A stretch of DNA of 64,000 nucleotides from Lenzites betulinus (lineage: Eukaryota > Basidiomycota > Agaricomycetes > Polyporales > Polyporaceae): the NCBI GenBank assembly GCA_022264855.1, contig JABYQU010000044.1, positions 1 through 64,000 on the forward strand, written 5' to 3'. The position numbers and the translations under genes were made by a program. Of this stretch, positions 37,259 to 49,527 are shown in pieces. The notes under the pieces are model-generated. The model had not been told where the DNA came from and made no database searches. It was given only the letters and a program-made list of their open reading frames with translations. The stretch's first letter is position 1, and every line of letters starts with the position of its first letter.

Positions 37259-40200
37259 ATGTCTCGGGCGGAGTCTGTCGCACCCTCTGTGGGCCGAAAG
37301 CGGTCCAACACGGTCCAGTCACTCTTCGGAGGTTATCCAGCGACGACCAATACACCATCCCCTGGGCCGGCTTCAGCCCCTCCATCCCCGCTCAAGGTGG
37401 GAGACTCGCGTACTCTCACCGCTTGGGTGAACGATGGACCGGGTGGGACAGTGAAGCTGAATCATAAGCACTGGCCTGGGGTTGCAGAGGGAGACTTGAT
37501 TTGCGTCGCGTCTCCGCTGCCGGAACACGCCCCTGGGTTCCTGTTCGTTGTTCCGCCGGAGGACACATCGTTGAGGCATCAGTTACAGGTATGTCTATTT
37601 TATGGGGGTTTTGGATCAAACAGCCTAAATGCTCGGAGCAAGATATCACTTCCCAGACCCGTCCTGGAGAAGTTCGGATTGAGAAACTCGGGCGACGTCG
37701 TGTTGACAAAGGTACGGCCCGTATATGCACCACCAGTCAAAGCTCACATTGACAAGGCATACAGGTAGAAAAGGAAACGTTTACTGCGGACTACGTGGAG
37801 TTTGTTTTCCAAGACCAGTATCTAGGTCGGAATGACATGTGGCGGCTCGGACGAGACCAGGTCGGGCAGTGCTTATATGTCGACCAGCAAGTCTCTTTCA
37901 TCGGTGTAATTGCGGCCAGAGTTCATGATCTATATGTTCGCGGCATGAAGGTAATCGTCCGCCCTTGACACCTCACATATATGCTCAATACTTACAGGTA
38001 TCTGCCGCGTATGTTTCTCCGGCGACGAAAGTTATGTACAGGTCTCTCTCTGCCAAGGTCACCATCTTGATCCAAGTGTGTCGGGAGCTCTGGGAATTCG
38101 CCGGGGATGGTGAACGTTACAACGAGAAGATCGTACACTCATTCCTCCCAGCACTATTCGCAAAGTGGAGCGAAGCCAGCACGAATCACATCGTGACTAT
38201 CGTTCTCGTCTCCCGGGTGTACTACGACTTGCTGGAGATCGACTATGCCGCAGGTCCTCTACGTCGCGATGACGAAGGTCGTTGGTATAAGGATTTCTTC
38301 AAGGTTATCACCGACCTTGAGGTCCTCTACGACTGGAAACCTACGTTGGTCAGCTTGAAGGACTCTTTCTGGGCGTTCCAACGCGACATCCTCCTTGCCC
38401 ACCACTACCACCGAGCGCGTATGGCCTCCCCGGAGGGTAGCCATGCGCCCGATCACGTTCGCCTTGTCGGCCATATCTCCTATGCGCACGACGGCCCACT
38501 GCTGGAAGCCCTCAATCTAGCCCTCAATCCCACAGAGACACACTACATTGACCGCTCGCTATCATACACCGGTTCCTCAACGATCGTTATCACGCCCGGG
38601 ACGGGATACTTCCGGGTCTCAAAGCAGCTTTTACGGCTCACCACAACGCGGATGCTGGACCAGGGGTTTCCTATCCATCTGGTGTCGCTTGCAAAACCTC
38701 CTCTGCACCAAACACCAATATTCTGCTTCAAAGGCGCGGAGCCTGATGGTCGTGCTGAAGCAGGTAAGGGCGGCCCGCGGGCACTGGATCCCTTGTGGGG
38801 CGGCGACAGCGACTCCAGCGGAGAGAGCTTAGATCGTACGCGCGAGATCAAGACGCTCTGGTGGGAGCCGTTCTGGATGACCATATCCTTCTGGGACAGG
38901 CAGATGGATCTGCCTTTTCGTAAGGACAGGTCAGATATCTCTGCACCCAGCTAGACGTTTTCTCACCTTTAGATGTAGGTTTGTGGCCCGTGCGAAGATG
39001 CATGAGATTGAAATGCTGGGATTGCTTGACCACGACGTCCTCTCTCGCATCGAGGTCCCGTATCTCCCTGACCCTAGCCACCCTAGTTTCTCCTCTGACG
39101 AGTCCGCCTCTGATTTGTCTGATCTTGGCTTGACGATCCCGGACTTGTTGGAGAAACGGGCGATTTTGATCTCACCTGAGGAGGCAGATGAGTTCGACAT
39201 GGACGTCTTCAACGTACGACAAAACGTAGACCTCACCACCACTCGGAACTCTTTGTCCTCCAGCGCGAGCGGGAGTGGGCCTGTCTTGAGCTCTTCTTGG
39301 CGTGGAAGCGAGTTGAAGCGGTCGTCCACGATGCGTACGTCGGAAACGTATCGTATCTCTCCCATTGAAGAGGACCCCAAGCCAAGGATGTTGGAGCCTA
39401 CGACCCACAGCTTAAACATGGACGCAGAACAGAGGCTATCTGTCGCGATAGCGGGGGGCGTGTTGAGCTCCTCCCCATCCCAAGCGTCCATCCTATCCAC
39501 TCGCTCAAACCGCTCAAACCGCTCGCAGCGGAGCTCACAAGCTACCCTGGTGGGTAATGCAGACAGCCAGTCCCGCAGTTCCAGCACCGCCCGCACTTCA
39601 ACAACCATATCTAAGCTGGCCCCTAGCTGGCTTCTCAACACCTTTCGAGCAGGGATTAGCCAACCACGGACTTCAACAGTATCAGCTTCGGGCGTCACTG
39701 GCGGCACCACATCCCCGAGTCCTTCCACGCCCGTATCCAGGCTAGCTCATCCTCCGAATGGGCGAGCTCTTCAACCGGTTGCGATCAAGGGGGGAACAGC
39801 TGCACGTCCAATCCGTGGTCACCCAGAAGGTGACGATCTCGTTGCGCCACATCGAGGTTCGCTCACCCGGCATTCACCTATTGGAACTCCTCCCCGAGAC
39901 GACATACTCAGCAAAAGGCGGGGAACCCTCAGCAGCATTGCAAACCTCCCTATTATTCCCACCAACCTCACCGTCGAAGTCCTGCCGTGGAAACCACAAG
40001 CTAGCGTGCCATACACCCAGGCGTCGCTTGCTCGCCGATGGCAGCACGCCTTCCCCCAGCCTCTCACGAAGCACGAAATCAAGTGGCGGGCGATGGCCAC
40101 CCCTCTGTGTCTGCCGTTAACCGTCGAGCACTTCCCGTCCACCCAGGAGCTCGAAACCTCGTACGGCGTCTTCTCGTATGACTTCGTCGTGGATCCTCCG

Positions 40201-42299
40201 GAGATGCACTCCTTCCTCGTGAAATTCCCTCAGCTGTCTGGCAGTGCCGACCAGGTTCGACGCGCCTGGGGCCTCTCGGTCATGCGAGGCATGGTCGCAC
40301 TCCGCCTTGCCCAAGGTTTCCAGTTCGTGCTACGGCCGGCGAAGCAGGATGCCGTCCCGGATGCCGAGGCTCAAAGCACTCTTCGTCGAACGAAGTCGTA
40401 CGCCGGGGACGACAGCGTGAATTCCAGGCCCATCGGTGCAGCAGACGTGCTGCGCTCTGCGTACGATTCGGTGTACCTCAGCATGAGCAATGAGATCCAT
40501 CACATCATGTACAGCGGCGACTCCATCCAGGTCCGGCGGTACGTGCGTAGGATGCCACAGGTACGGCCGTTCGACTATCAGTTCCTCATTTGGCCGAAGC
40601 TCGGCGAGGGATATACCGAGATGCGAACGTCGTTCATTTCGCACGGGATGGAGAACTATGGATGGAACAGGTACGTGAGCGCGTCATGTAAGCTGGTCAC
40701 GACCGAACTGACGTGACGCTAGGCTCGACATGCTGGTCGCGGGTTACGAGAACCAGTTCAGCGAATCTTTGCGGTACTGGCGCACACGTTTCGTCGTCAT
40801 CCCAACGGATGAGTCGCCGCATATGAGCGTCGGCCCAGGAGGGGAGAGGCTGAATGACGAAGAAATCCGGCTGCTCGGCATGGACAAGCTGGCAGAGTGT
40901 TTCTCAAAGGTCCGATGGCAGGCGAAGAACGACCCCAGCCCCCCGCCACCGGTCCGCATAATACCGACCGATCTCGAGCCTGCGCAATGTGTACAGGACG
41001 ACTCAGTTGTTGCTCAGCTGGACGAGATACATGCCACAGGGCCGCTGAAGAAGAAAGTCAAGAGCGAAAAGGATATCAGCGAGATGTCACTGAGCGCGAT
41101 CGCTAAGGCCATGCGCGAGGAGGACGGGGTCCCAATCAAGGAGCACAGCTGGCACGGAAGGAGATACTCGAACTCGTTCACGGGCACTCAGTTTGTGTCC
41201 TGGCTTGTGCGCGAGTTCCGAGACATCTCGAATCGCGAGCAGGCGACAGAATGGGGCAGCCGGCTGATGGAACAAGGGTTGTTTGACCACTGCAGAGGAT
41301 TGCACGGGTTCCTCGACGGGTACGTGTGTATTCTGCCCCTTTTGATCGTACTTCTCACCGGTCACTCCAGCCATTACTTCTACGTCCTCCGGGGGGAGTA
41401 CATCATTCCGGTTACGCCGAGAGCGAGCTGGTTTTCCCGACCTGTTAAACACGACGATACGAACATGAAGGGATTGAACTCCCCTAGGACATCGTCCGGG
41501 AAACGGCCTAACAAACGATTGATTCTGAGTCAGAGTATGATCATCGATGTTGACCCAAGAGAGGTGGGAGCCTCGGTCTGCGTATATCCGTTGGCTTGTC
41601 GTTAATCCCATATTTCTACAGAGGAGCGATCAGGCCGAGGCGGTCGTCTTACACCACGACATTATCCACAATCCCGCTACATGCTTCCACTTCGAGTTCC
41701 ACTGGATTGGAACAACAGCACGGTGCATTGAAGATCTCCTCCAGCAATGGAGTAGAACAATAGAGCGCTACGGGCTGAAGCTCGTGGAAGCATACGTCGA
41801 CCAGATCAGTGATGTCCGAGACAAGAACCCCTTCCAATCCTGCTTTCCCATCCCGCTGGCCAAGCCTCCACCACAGATTTCTGAGAGACGTATCCCCGAT
41901 GGCTCTCACGCCACACAATACTTCGAGTCGGTGCTACTACGCAAGTGGGGATTCGTGTTGGACATCGAAGCTGCCGGCCACTACCCAAGCCAGGTGGACG
42001 TCGTCTATTCGTACAGACGCTCCCCGTTCAAGTATTCGCAGTGGGTTCACCGCTCAGGCGTAGCCTTTGTCCAAGTCCTCGGTGGTTCGCAGGGGTTCCT
42101 CTTTCTCACCAATCGTCTCATGGCGCCTGGACGTATCGGAACGGCCTTCAAATCGCAGAGGCCCGCATCTGCCGCGGAGGTCATCCGGATCAACCTACAT
42201 AGATTCTGCTCGAACAGGGAGGCTCTAGAGAGATTCTACGAGGAGGAAATGGCTCAGCTAGAGCATACACTCGAGGAACCCCCGCCTTTGCGTATATGA
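37259..42299 (+). CDS. IML1: Iml1/DEPDC5, SEACIT (GATOR1) subunit
   Basis: GTPase-activating subunit of the SEACIT/GATOR1 complex on the vacuole, which turns off TORC1 when amino acids are low by acting on the Gtr1-type Rag GTPase. Eight exons (37259-37588, 37643-37711, 37765-37950, 37998-38929, 38979-40670, 40723-41319, 41371-41563, 41622-42299) encode 1558 residues, close to yeast and animal orthologues. The N-terminal 200 residues match the Iml1 start (LNHKHWPGVAEGDL, FVFQDQYLGRNDMWRL). Residues about 200-450 form the vWA-like domain (VTILIQVCRELWEFAGDGERYNEKIVHSFLP split over several lines of the fold). A Ser-rich linker spans about 530-760. The DEP domain lies at about 1190-1290 (KEHSWHGRRYSNSF, FVSWLVREF, GLFDHCRGLHGFLDG). 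The C-terminus has FHFEFHWIGTTARCIEDLLQ. The intron at 37589-37642 is in frame and open, so retention would still be coding. Confidence 0.95.
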
Positions 42300-42339
42300 G
42301 TATGATAGAGGTGTCGTGGTTAACGAAGCTGCTATTTAG

Positions 42340-42680
42340 ATCACCAGTTCCGCATTGCGCCCGACTTGCCACCCTCGTGGTAGCCCGGTCTTCGGCATCC
42401 TCTGGAACCCTTTCAGCCGGTCTATCCTTCTCTGGCTAGTTTGTTCCCCGAGGCGTACTTCGAACTCCTTCGACTGCAACATCCCCGGTACCGAGCGATA
42501 TGGCTGCCTGGCACTGATGCCTGATGACTCAAGTAGGCGAGATAACTGCTTCTATCTCCTGGTGTTCTCCTTCGCCAATCCCGCCGACTGTCGTGGGACA
42601 TCGTCGATGACCAATTGCCTGCTTTTCATCCGCATCATGCTCCGTATCTTGTCGAGTTTACACGCAAGATTACGACATAA
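42340..42680 (+). pseudogene. Coding-like remnant or unresolved small gene
   Basis: Two plus-strand stretches in this gap read like real protein but lack a start and a clean join: about 42407-42522 (PSLASLFPEAYFELLRLQH, ending IWLPGTDA then TGA) and about 42556-42680 (LSWDIVDDQLPAFHPHH, ending EFTRKITT then TAA). They lie just after IML1 and before the F-box gene. I could not connect them with GT-AG signals. They may be exons of a small gene or a fragment of a dead one. Confidence 0.3.
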
Positions 42681-42922
42681 AAAGTATAGGAACGTGTACA
42701 ATGGTATCCTGTCATGCGTGTACCAAACGAAGGGAGCCGGAAGGCCATCATCCGGGCTGACTCCGATAAGAGGTGGGTGATGTACTGCGCTGTGGACCGT
42801 CGTTCCCTGTACTCATTCTCGTACCTTGCCAAGCCCGACACCACTCACACACATCCAGTTGAACACCTCCTCGCCATCCTTGTCTGTGCGGTAGCCCTTG
42901 TGTACTGTCAAACCACATTCGA

Positions 42923-44217
42923 ATGCGGGCCATGACCTTGCCATCACTGCTTATCCCGGAGGCGCGGTCCGTGGTGCATCTTCCGTACGACATCCTGGTC
43001 GACATCCTCCTCCTCCTACAGGCCCCGGATTTAGTCAGCCTGCTATGCAGCTGTCGGGCATTCCACGCTCTCGTAAATGACCAGTCTACATGGCGCTCTC
43101 TCTCGATCCGTTACGGCCTCCAGAACATAGAACACTTCGGCGGTCGGTCCTGGTACACAATCTATACTCGATTGCTGCATACCTATGGCCCTATGCTAGG
43201 GCTATGGGCGGGCGATCATCCGTACACTGGCCGCGTTATCGAAGTTAGTCTCGACGTCGGCGATGCACACAGACAAGGGGCATAGTTGTGGAGATGTGGC
43301 GCTTTCGAGTTCCTCAACCCGAGGACCCTGACGGTCCGGAAATGGCTGAGCTCCCCACATACACCAAGTTGGCGACTGTCGACTTCACTGCAACGAAGAC
43401 GCCATACGGTCTGCCCACCGTGAAATGCTGTTGCGACAAGAGGAGGGCCAGCCACCGTGCCTGGTTCGAGCTGATGTCCCCTAGTCGTTCAGGCTTCTTT
43501 CTGCATACACGGAGAGGTCAATACCCCCACCCGGACTTCCCCAGCACAGAGTGTAGCTCGTGGGTCGATGGCTACAGATATCCCCGACTACCACACACCA
43601 CTTCCAGCGATGTCGATCAGGCCCCGCTACTTCCGCCTCACCCCCGCATACCCATGGTTTATACCGCACCCACGCCTCACTGCAAACCAGCGGCAGTCAT
43701 CCTCTTCTGTGACCAGGGATGCATCGACCGTGCACGACCGTTTCTCGGTTTCGAGGACATCAGCGAGTCCCGCCCGCGATTTTACCCCCTTCGCCACGCC
43801 GTCGCCGTCCATATCGACCCCATCTCCTCCGACTGGACCCCCGCATCACTGGAGGGCGTCTGGTTGGGCTCCCATGGTCCCCACGGAACGGAGTGCCTCT
43901 ACCTCGACGTAGTGGGCCATTCTGCGACGCTGCGCGCGTGGAAGATCACCGGGGACGAGAATGTTCCGCGGGGCGCCCTCTCATGGCGCGCGAACGTGGA
44001 GAGTCCGTTGGTCCTAGTAGGGGCACGTCGGGAGTTGTGTGTGCGATGTCTGGGCAGCGTGGAAGGATGCCGTTTCTTCGAGGGCGCAGGCATCACTAGC
44101 GGTCGAGGATACATGTACGTAAACGACTTGCATACTTGTATCGACGAGTATCTGACGAAGGCGTACCAGGCCACATCAGAGGGACAGCTCACCGGTGATT
44201 CTTGCTGTGTGTCCTAA
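42923..44217 (+). CDS. F-box protein 1, with a frame break
   Basis: The N-terminal 50 residues form an F-box (HLPYDILVDILLLLQAPD, LLCSCRAFHALVNDQSTW), which binds Skp1 in SCF ubiquitin ligases. The body carries EGVWLGSHGPHGTECLYL and RAWKITGDENVPRG, matching the (Y/H)GPHG-x-E region of FBXO31-like proteins. The frame changes at about 43270-43288. Either an intron removes it (for example GTACAC at about 43220 to ACAAG at about 43275, 56 nt) or there is a 1-base frameshift: the paralogue at 58456 aligns across the site without a gap (VVEFRLVPDRW against VIEVSLDVGDAH), which favours a frameshift or sequence error. The C-terminus after ALSWRAN no longer resembles the paralogue and may contain another intron. 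The gene is convergent with VPS41. Confidence 0.68.
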
Positions 44218-44611
44218 CGGCCTTCTACGCGTGGTATGGGTCGAAGTAGAGGAGGACTCAGCTTATATCAGGTATACTCGACGTCGTGACTAGGAAGGTT
44301 AATCAAGCTGCGTGAGCTTCACAAGCTATGCGTTTGAATGTAGGCTGGGTTTCCCGTGTCCACTACCACACTCGTTACTTTGACGCGACGTTGGTTGTCC
44401 TATGAAGTGAGGTACAACCGTAGCGGACGACGCATATGCCTGATACTGCACAGGACAGCATTTGGGAGAGTAACGCATCATTGGTTGATTGCAAAGATCT
44501 AACGAGTGAGGTGTCCTCAAACGGCACCGCCGCATTTGCGTGAGAAAGGAGAATGCTAGGTATCTGTGTTGCGAAGCCGTGAGCAAAGGTATATAGTGTG
44601 CATATCAAGTA
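44218..44611. other. Convergent 3' intergenic region
   Basis: Lies between the ends of the F-box gene and VPS41. No gene seen. Confidence 0.5.
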
Positions 44612-47600
44612 TCAAGTCCGATCCCCCTCGCTCCTGTTGTGGCAAACCGGACACCCCTGCGTGATCTTCGCCCGCAGGATTGCCGTACTACCAACATGAT
44701 TTGATTAGCCGCGAACACGAAGGTTTGCAGCGCAAAGCACTCACAAGGCGATTTTGCCACCCAGGCCGGGCTGACCTCCGAGGCCCATGCCGACCAACGT
44801 CGGATCTGGCTGGTGCGGGAGCTCCTCGCCGTGGTCGACACAGTGCGCATGTACGACGTGCCGACATAGGAAGAGGAGGCCGAGGCCCTGGGGTGGCTGT
44901 GACAGTGGAAGGCTGCATATCGGGCACGGCGTTTTCGCTGTGAACCACAATTTGGTCAGTGATTTGGCCGGCGTACACGTGGTCGTGGTGGGTTGTACTG
45001 ACCACTGAGGAAGAAGCCGCTCGTCTGGTTCCTGTGCAGCTTGAAGACAAGGTCCGCGCAGTCGCCGTTCAGAATTGTCTGGCAGCCTTCAAGTAGCGAT
45101 ACCTGAAGGTTGAAGTCCTGCAGGATCTTGATGAGTGCGCCTTTCAAGCCCGGGATCTCTAGACCGTTCTTGATCCGGCGGATGAGACGGATAGGGTCGA
45201 TCTCCGCGCCGACGTTCTCCAGCAAGCCTCGAATGAACGCTACAGCAAAGTTAGGATTCCATGTATCGTCGACTCTGTTGTTTGCACGTACGTGGTCGCG
45301 TTTCGGAATATCTCAATAGGTCCTCCCATAGGTCGTCGTCGTGCTGCTCCTTGGCAAAATCGATAGCCTACAGAAAATAAGCGCAATGAACCGCGTTTGA
45401 AAGCTGGTACGTACCCGGTTCACGTCGCCTAACCTCTCAATGATCAAGTTAAGGGCCTTCTTGTTGTTACCCATGCGTCCGAGCAAGAACACCATCTCAG
45501 GAACAAGGTCTCGCTCGTTGCATACGTTGTACGCCTGGGTATCGCATATTCATCAGAACGACAGCTTCAAATGTGGAAGAGAGACAATTACTTGTTCAAG
45601 ATTATAGTAGTTGCTTGCCCGGAGGAAGTCAACCAGCTTTCTGGGAGCATATTCTGCATACAGTTTGACCTGCACATACGGTCAAATCTCTCCTACCAAA
45701 GAGGGGAACCTTCCGCACCTGAGTATCAGCGTAAGTAGAGGTTATATGCGGGTCCTTGTGGAACAGCGCATCCAGGTACAGATACAAGTACGCTGGTCGT
45801 GATTGCAGCTGCTGGACTACACGGCCGATCTATAACATACGTCGTCAGCATGCCAGACATTCAATTCCAAGGGGGCGCTCACCGGTATGGAATGTATGTG
45901 ATCTACGAGTAGCGTGATCGCAGCGACAGGATCCGTATCGACCTTCTCGCCTTCCTGCCTCCGCTTCTCGCGCAGCTCCTGGTCGAACTCGACGAGCAGG
46001 AGCGCCTGGTCCTGTACATCCGTGAAGAGGTTGTTCTCACGGATAAGGTCGAACACGTTGGGGCGTCGCAGGCGGAGGAAGTACGGCAGCGCCTTGCCTG
46101 GCTGGCGGTTGAGAGTATATCTGATCTGGTGTCAGGTCGGCCCGTTTGACGTATTGAATATACGCACAGCTCTGCAAGGCATTCCATCAGGATGACTGTG
46201 TCGGGACCCGTGGGCTTTGTGGTAGACGATGACGGCGCTCTGTCCAATTCTGACTGTACCGCGACGATGACGGCTGCGACATCGTAGATACTCTTCGGCC
46301 AAGTCTTGATGGTTTGTAGCAGCGCCTGAAACACTGGACGTGAGCTGTGACTATCGCGGCCGGCCGATGTAGCCCACCTGTCGGTCATGCGCAAGAAAGT
46401 ACGTGAGGACTATCTCGTACACCAGAGGCCCAAGCGTGGGCGACTCTGTCGGGATATATGGAATGATGGCCTTGTAAAATGTCAGCTCTTGCTGATTGGC
46501 AGATCCTGCCAAAATGTTACCTGCAATTGATGCTTCTGTGCGAAGACGAAGATCCAATCCTCCCAGCGCTTCGTGTCCTGTCCGCACACCTTCGGACATA
46601 ACTGGGCAGCCTTCGTGAAGTCCCCCTCACCGACAAGGTGCTCGACGTATCGCTGTCCTATCTGCACGGCATCGACGATGTCCTTCCCACCAGTCGCGTC
46701 CGCCTCGTCGCGCTGCCGTTCGATCTCCTCCAGGGCCTCCTCGTAGCGTTTCCGCTCAACAAGCCATGCGACATGATCGCGCCAGTCTCGCGGTTTCACG
46801 ACAACGAGGTCCTTGGGGCTAAGCACCACGTAGTATCGGTCGCCCGATGCCCCCGAAGGAGACGCTTTGACTGATCCCGCTTCGACGTCAACGAGGATAT
46901 AATCGTTGCAGTTCCACCGCTCGTAGTTGGTAATACCAAGGGCATCTGCCGCGAGCTCTTCTCCTGCGCGCGAGATGATACGGAGGTCAGGGCGTTCCGC
47001 CTGCTTGCGCGCTTGCTCCGCTCTATCGGCGGTTGCCTCATTCCCGGCCAGAAGCGACATATCCGGCGGGGTGTAGGCAAGCACGAGGAACGCGGTCAGC
47101 GCTGGTGGCTTGGGCGCGTTCGACCGCACTGAGCCTGTCCCGTTCGCCTTCTTGCCAGCGCTTTCGACCAGCGCAGACGATGTGGTGGGGGACTGGGTTA
47201 ACAAGTGCGGGACAATACCGGAGATCATGCAGTCAAGCTGGAAGACGGCAGTGATCTCGACAAGAAGAGGCGGCGCGCCAGATGCGGACGTGGTCTTCCG
47301 CGGGCGCGTACGAATACGGGCGACCTTGATCTGGTCCGCCCAGCCGATAAGAAGCGTAGAGCTGTCTTGCCAGTGGAGTGTGCACTTGAACAAGTCGGCG
47401 CGTGGACTGTCAGCGGGACGGTCAATGAAGGTAATACGACTTTGCGAGACTGTGTCGTAGATCTTGACGCCCTGAGTAAAGAAAACGCGTCTAGCAGAAA
47501 GGAAATACGGGCATGTAAAGGGAGGCGTACAAGGTCATTCGCCCATGCGACGAGGTTGTCACGCCATCGGACTTGCCAGATGGGTCCTTCGCCCGAGTGA

Positions 47601-48380
47601 AGGACTGTCTCCTTGTAGCCGAGCCAGCCCTTCTCATGAAGAATGAGATTCCCGGCCATACCGCCCGAAATGACAGACCGCGTGCTGCTCTTCGCAAAAT
47701 TGGGTTCGAGCGCGACGGTGCGGACAGGACGCTTCAGGTTGAAAGAGGGCGTTTCAGCACCAGAGAGCGAGTGCACGGCGACCTGTCCTAAGAGAACGTT
47801 TCCCATGCGCGAGCACTTAGCTGACGTACGACTCAAGTGCGCAGAGTTCTCGATCGAAGTTCTCACCGTCTATTGATGCTGTTGCAATGAAGTCGCCGGT
47901 GAGGTCCACGGAGATGTCGCTCACAGATGCCGAATGGGCGGGGAACGACTTTATGTGCTGCCCCGAGAGATCGAGAATGTGCAGCATCCCGCCGTGCGTT
48001 CCCAACGCCTGTGCGTGAATGATGAGAAACCTCTGACTAGCCATACTCCATAGACGCGTACTCACAAGACGTTGATTAGCATAGGCCAGAGCGGATGCAG
48101 AGTCCTTCAGCAGGAGCTGGTGAGCAATTCCACCCAGGCGTTCATACTTGAGAGCGGGCTCTTCGTCCTCGTCCTCCTCCTCGTCATCTTCCTCATCTTC
48201 CTCGTCCTCTTCATCCCCATTGCCTTCATCGTCCACGCTCGCAGTACCTTGTACAGACGGCTCATCACCTGTACTGCGGACTTCCTCGTCTTCGTCCTCG
48301 GTGGACGCACCCTCATCAGTCATCCTGTCGGGGCTTGCCGTCACGAGCCTGTCAGGTTCCCCAGTTGTTTCAGTGGACAT
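44612..48380 (-). CDS. VPS41: Vps41, HOPS tethering complex subunit
   Basis: Effector subunit of the HOPS complex that tethers late endosomes, AP-3 vesicles and vacuoles with the Rab Ypt7. Fourteen exons run from 48380-48066 through 48008-47867, 47820-47531, 47471-46521, 46470-46378, 46325-46168, 46120-45883, 45829-45719, 45669-45592, 45534-45415, 45367-45292, 45239-45003, 44937-44745 to 44687-44612, for 1025 residues. An acidic N-terminal extension of about 90 residues (runs of Glu/Asp) precedes the WD40-type propeller (ALGTHGGMLHILDLSGQHIKSF, LTGDFIATASID, ANDLGVKIYD). A clathrin-heavy-chain-like helical repeat follows (LYLYLDALFHKDPHITSTYAD, YNVCNERDLVPEMVFLLGR). The C-terminal RING-H2 starts CPICSLPL, continues FLCRHVVHAHCVDHG, and finishes CPVCHN in the last exon. 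It is divergent from COX16, with about 180 bp between start codons. Confidence 0.96.
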
Positions 48381-48563
48381 GATGAGAATTATGAATACAT
48401 GAGCCCCAGTATGGTGGTGGTGTAGAGCTGAGGAGGAAGAGAGTAAGTAATTGACTAACAGTTATACTTGGACGCGACGATGACGCGTGAGACGCCCGTT
48501 CCCCGCGCGTGTTTAGAACATACATCCGGGCGCTTATGTACTTGTCCTCTCCCCCGACCTGCG
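48381..48563. promoter_or_regulatory. Shared VPS41-COX16 promoter region
   Basis: 183 bp separate the two start codons, so the genes share one bidirectional promoter. It contains GATGACGCGTGAG (about 48477-48489), which has the ACGCGT core also found twice in the RPN7-RPN6 promoter. Confidence 0.5.
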
Positions 48564-49053
48564 ATGCCAACTTTCTCTTCAAACCCCTTAAACGCTCTTT
48601 CGTATAGCAAGATATTCAGCAAAAACCCTGCGCTGTTTGGGGTTCCCTTTGTGCTACTGATTGTGGGGGCATCCTACGGCTTGCAACAATTTACGCAGAC
48701 GCGGTATGAACTGCATGACCAGAAGGTCACTGCGGTAAGTCTTCGCATGTACTTCGTATTATGCGCATAGAGACTTGAGCATCTTCTCACATAGTATCAT
48801 AGATGAGTAAGGAACAAGAGCTGGGACTTGCGAAGAACAGGAGGAAGATTGATATCCGAGAGGAGTACTTCGTGAGTTACTCCGCATTTCGAGATCAGCC
48901 GCCTCTGTACTAACACTTATGCTCCTTTAGAAACTCAGCGCATCTTCGGCGGAAGACTGGGAGCCTAAGCGGATCCAGCGACCGACAGGACTCCCAGAAT
49001 GGGGTGTCCCACCTCCGGAACCACCTACCTCTCCCGCAGACACTAAGACTTAA
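48564..49053 (+). CDS. COX16: Cox16, cytochrome c oxidase assembly factor
   Basis: Inner-membrane mitochondrial protein needed to assemble complex IV, linked to Cox2 maturation and metallation. Exons 48564-48734, 48803-48871 and 48931-49053 encode 120 residues, a normal length. Family features are present: the NP-x-LFG-x-PF start of the membrane span (NPALFGVPFVLLIVGASYGL, residues about 22-42), then the QFTQTRYELHDQKV region, the Lys/Glu-rich linker KEQELGLAKNRRKIDIREEY, and the conserved WEPKRIQRPTGLPEW near the C-terminus. The N-terminal stretch is short and basic enough to act in import. Confidence 0.94.
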
Positions 49054-49527
49054 TCGACGCGAGTTTCGCAGGCACCTCTAACGCCAAATTTCCCGCCATC
49101 TTACTTGCATGTGACACCCATATAGTATTGTACTCATAGGACCATAACACAGGATCACGTCATTAACTTATTTCGAAGCCGAGTGTGGATGAAAGCGGAC
49201 TAGAGAAGACTCCGTTGCGATACACATTCGTTACATGCATCCTGCATCACACACGCATATCACTAAAGAGACAGCAGGTCCGCGACGGGGCCGAGTATCT
49301 TTCGGTCAAGTGTAGGAGGATTACCTCTAAGCCCTACCTACTGCATTGTCTCACTCACTAGGAAAGTTCGGCTACCGCTACACTCATAGCAGCGCACTCC
49401 CTGATTGCGCACTGACCTTCATCTGAAGTACTTGCGATGCTCAGCTGCCGCACGCGTATGGAGAAATGAAACTTGTCCAATGACTACCTACAACCTACAA
49501 CACGTCCAGTCCGCAGCTCGCACACAC
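49054..49527. other. Convergent 3' intergenic region
   Basis: Lies between COX16 and the end of RPN7. No gene seen. Confidence 0.5.

Noticed and set aside
48107..48425. Plus-strand Ser-rich frames opposite the start of VPS41
   Set aside because: They are the complement of the acidic Glu/Asp repeat of Vps41.
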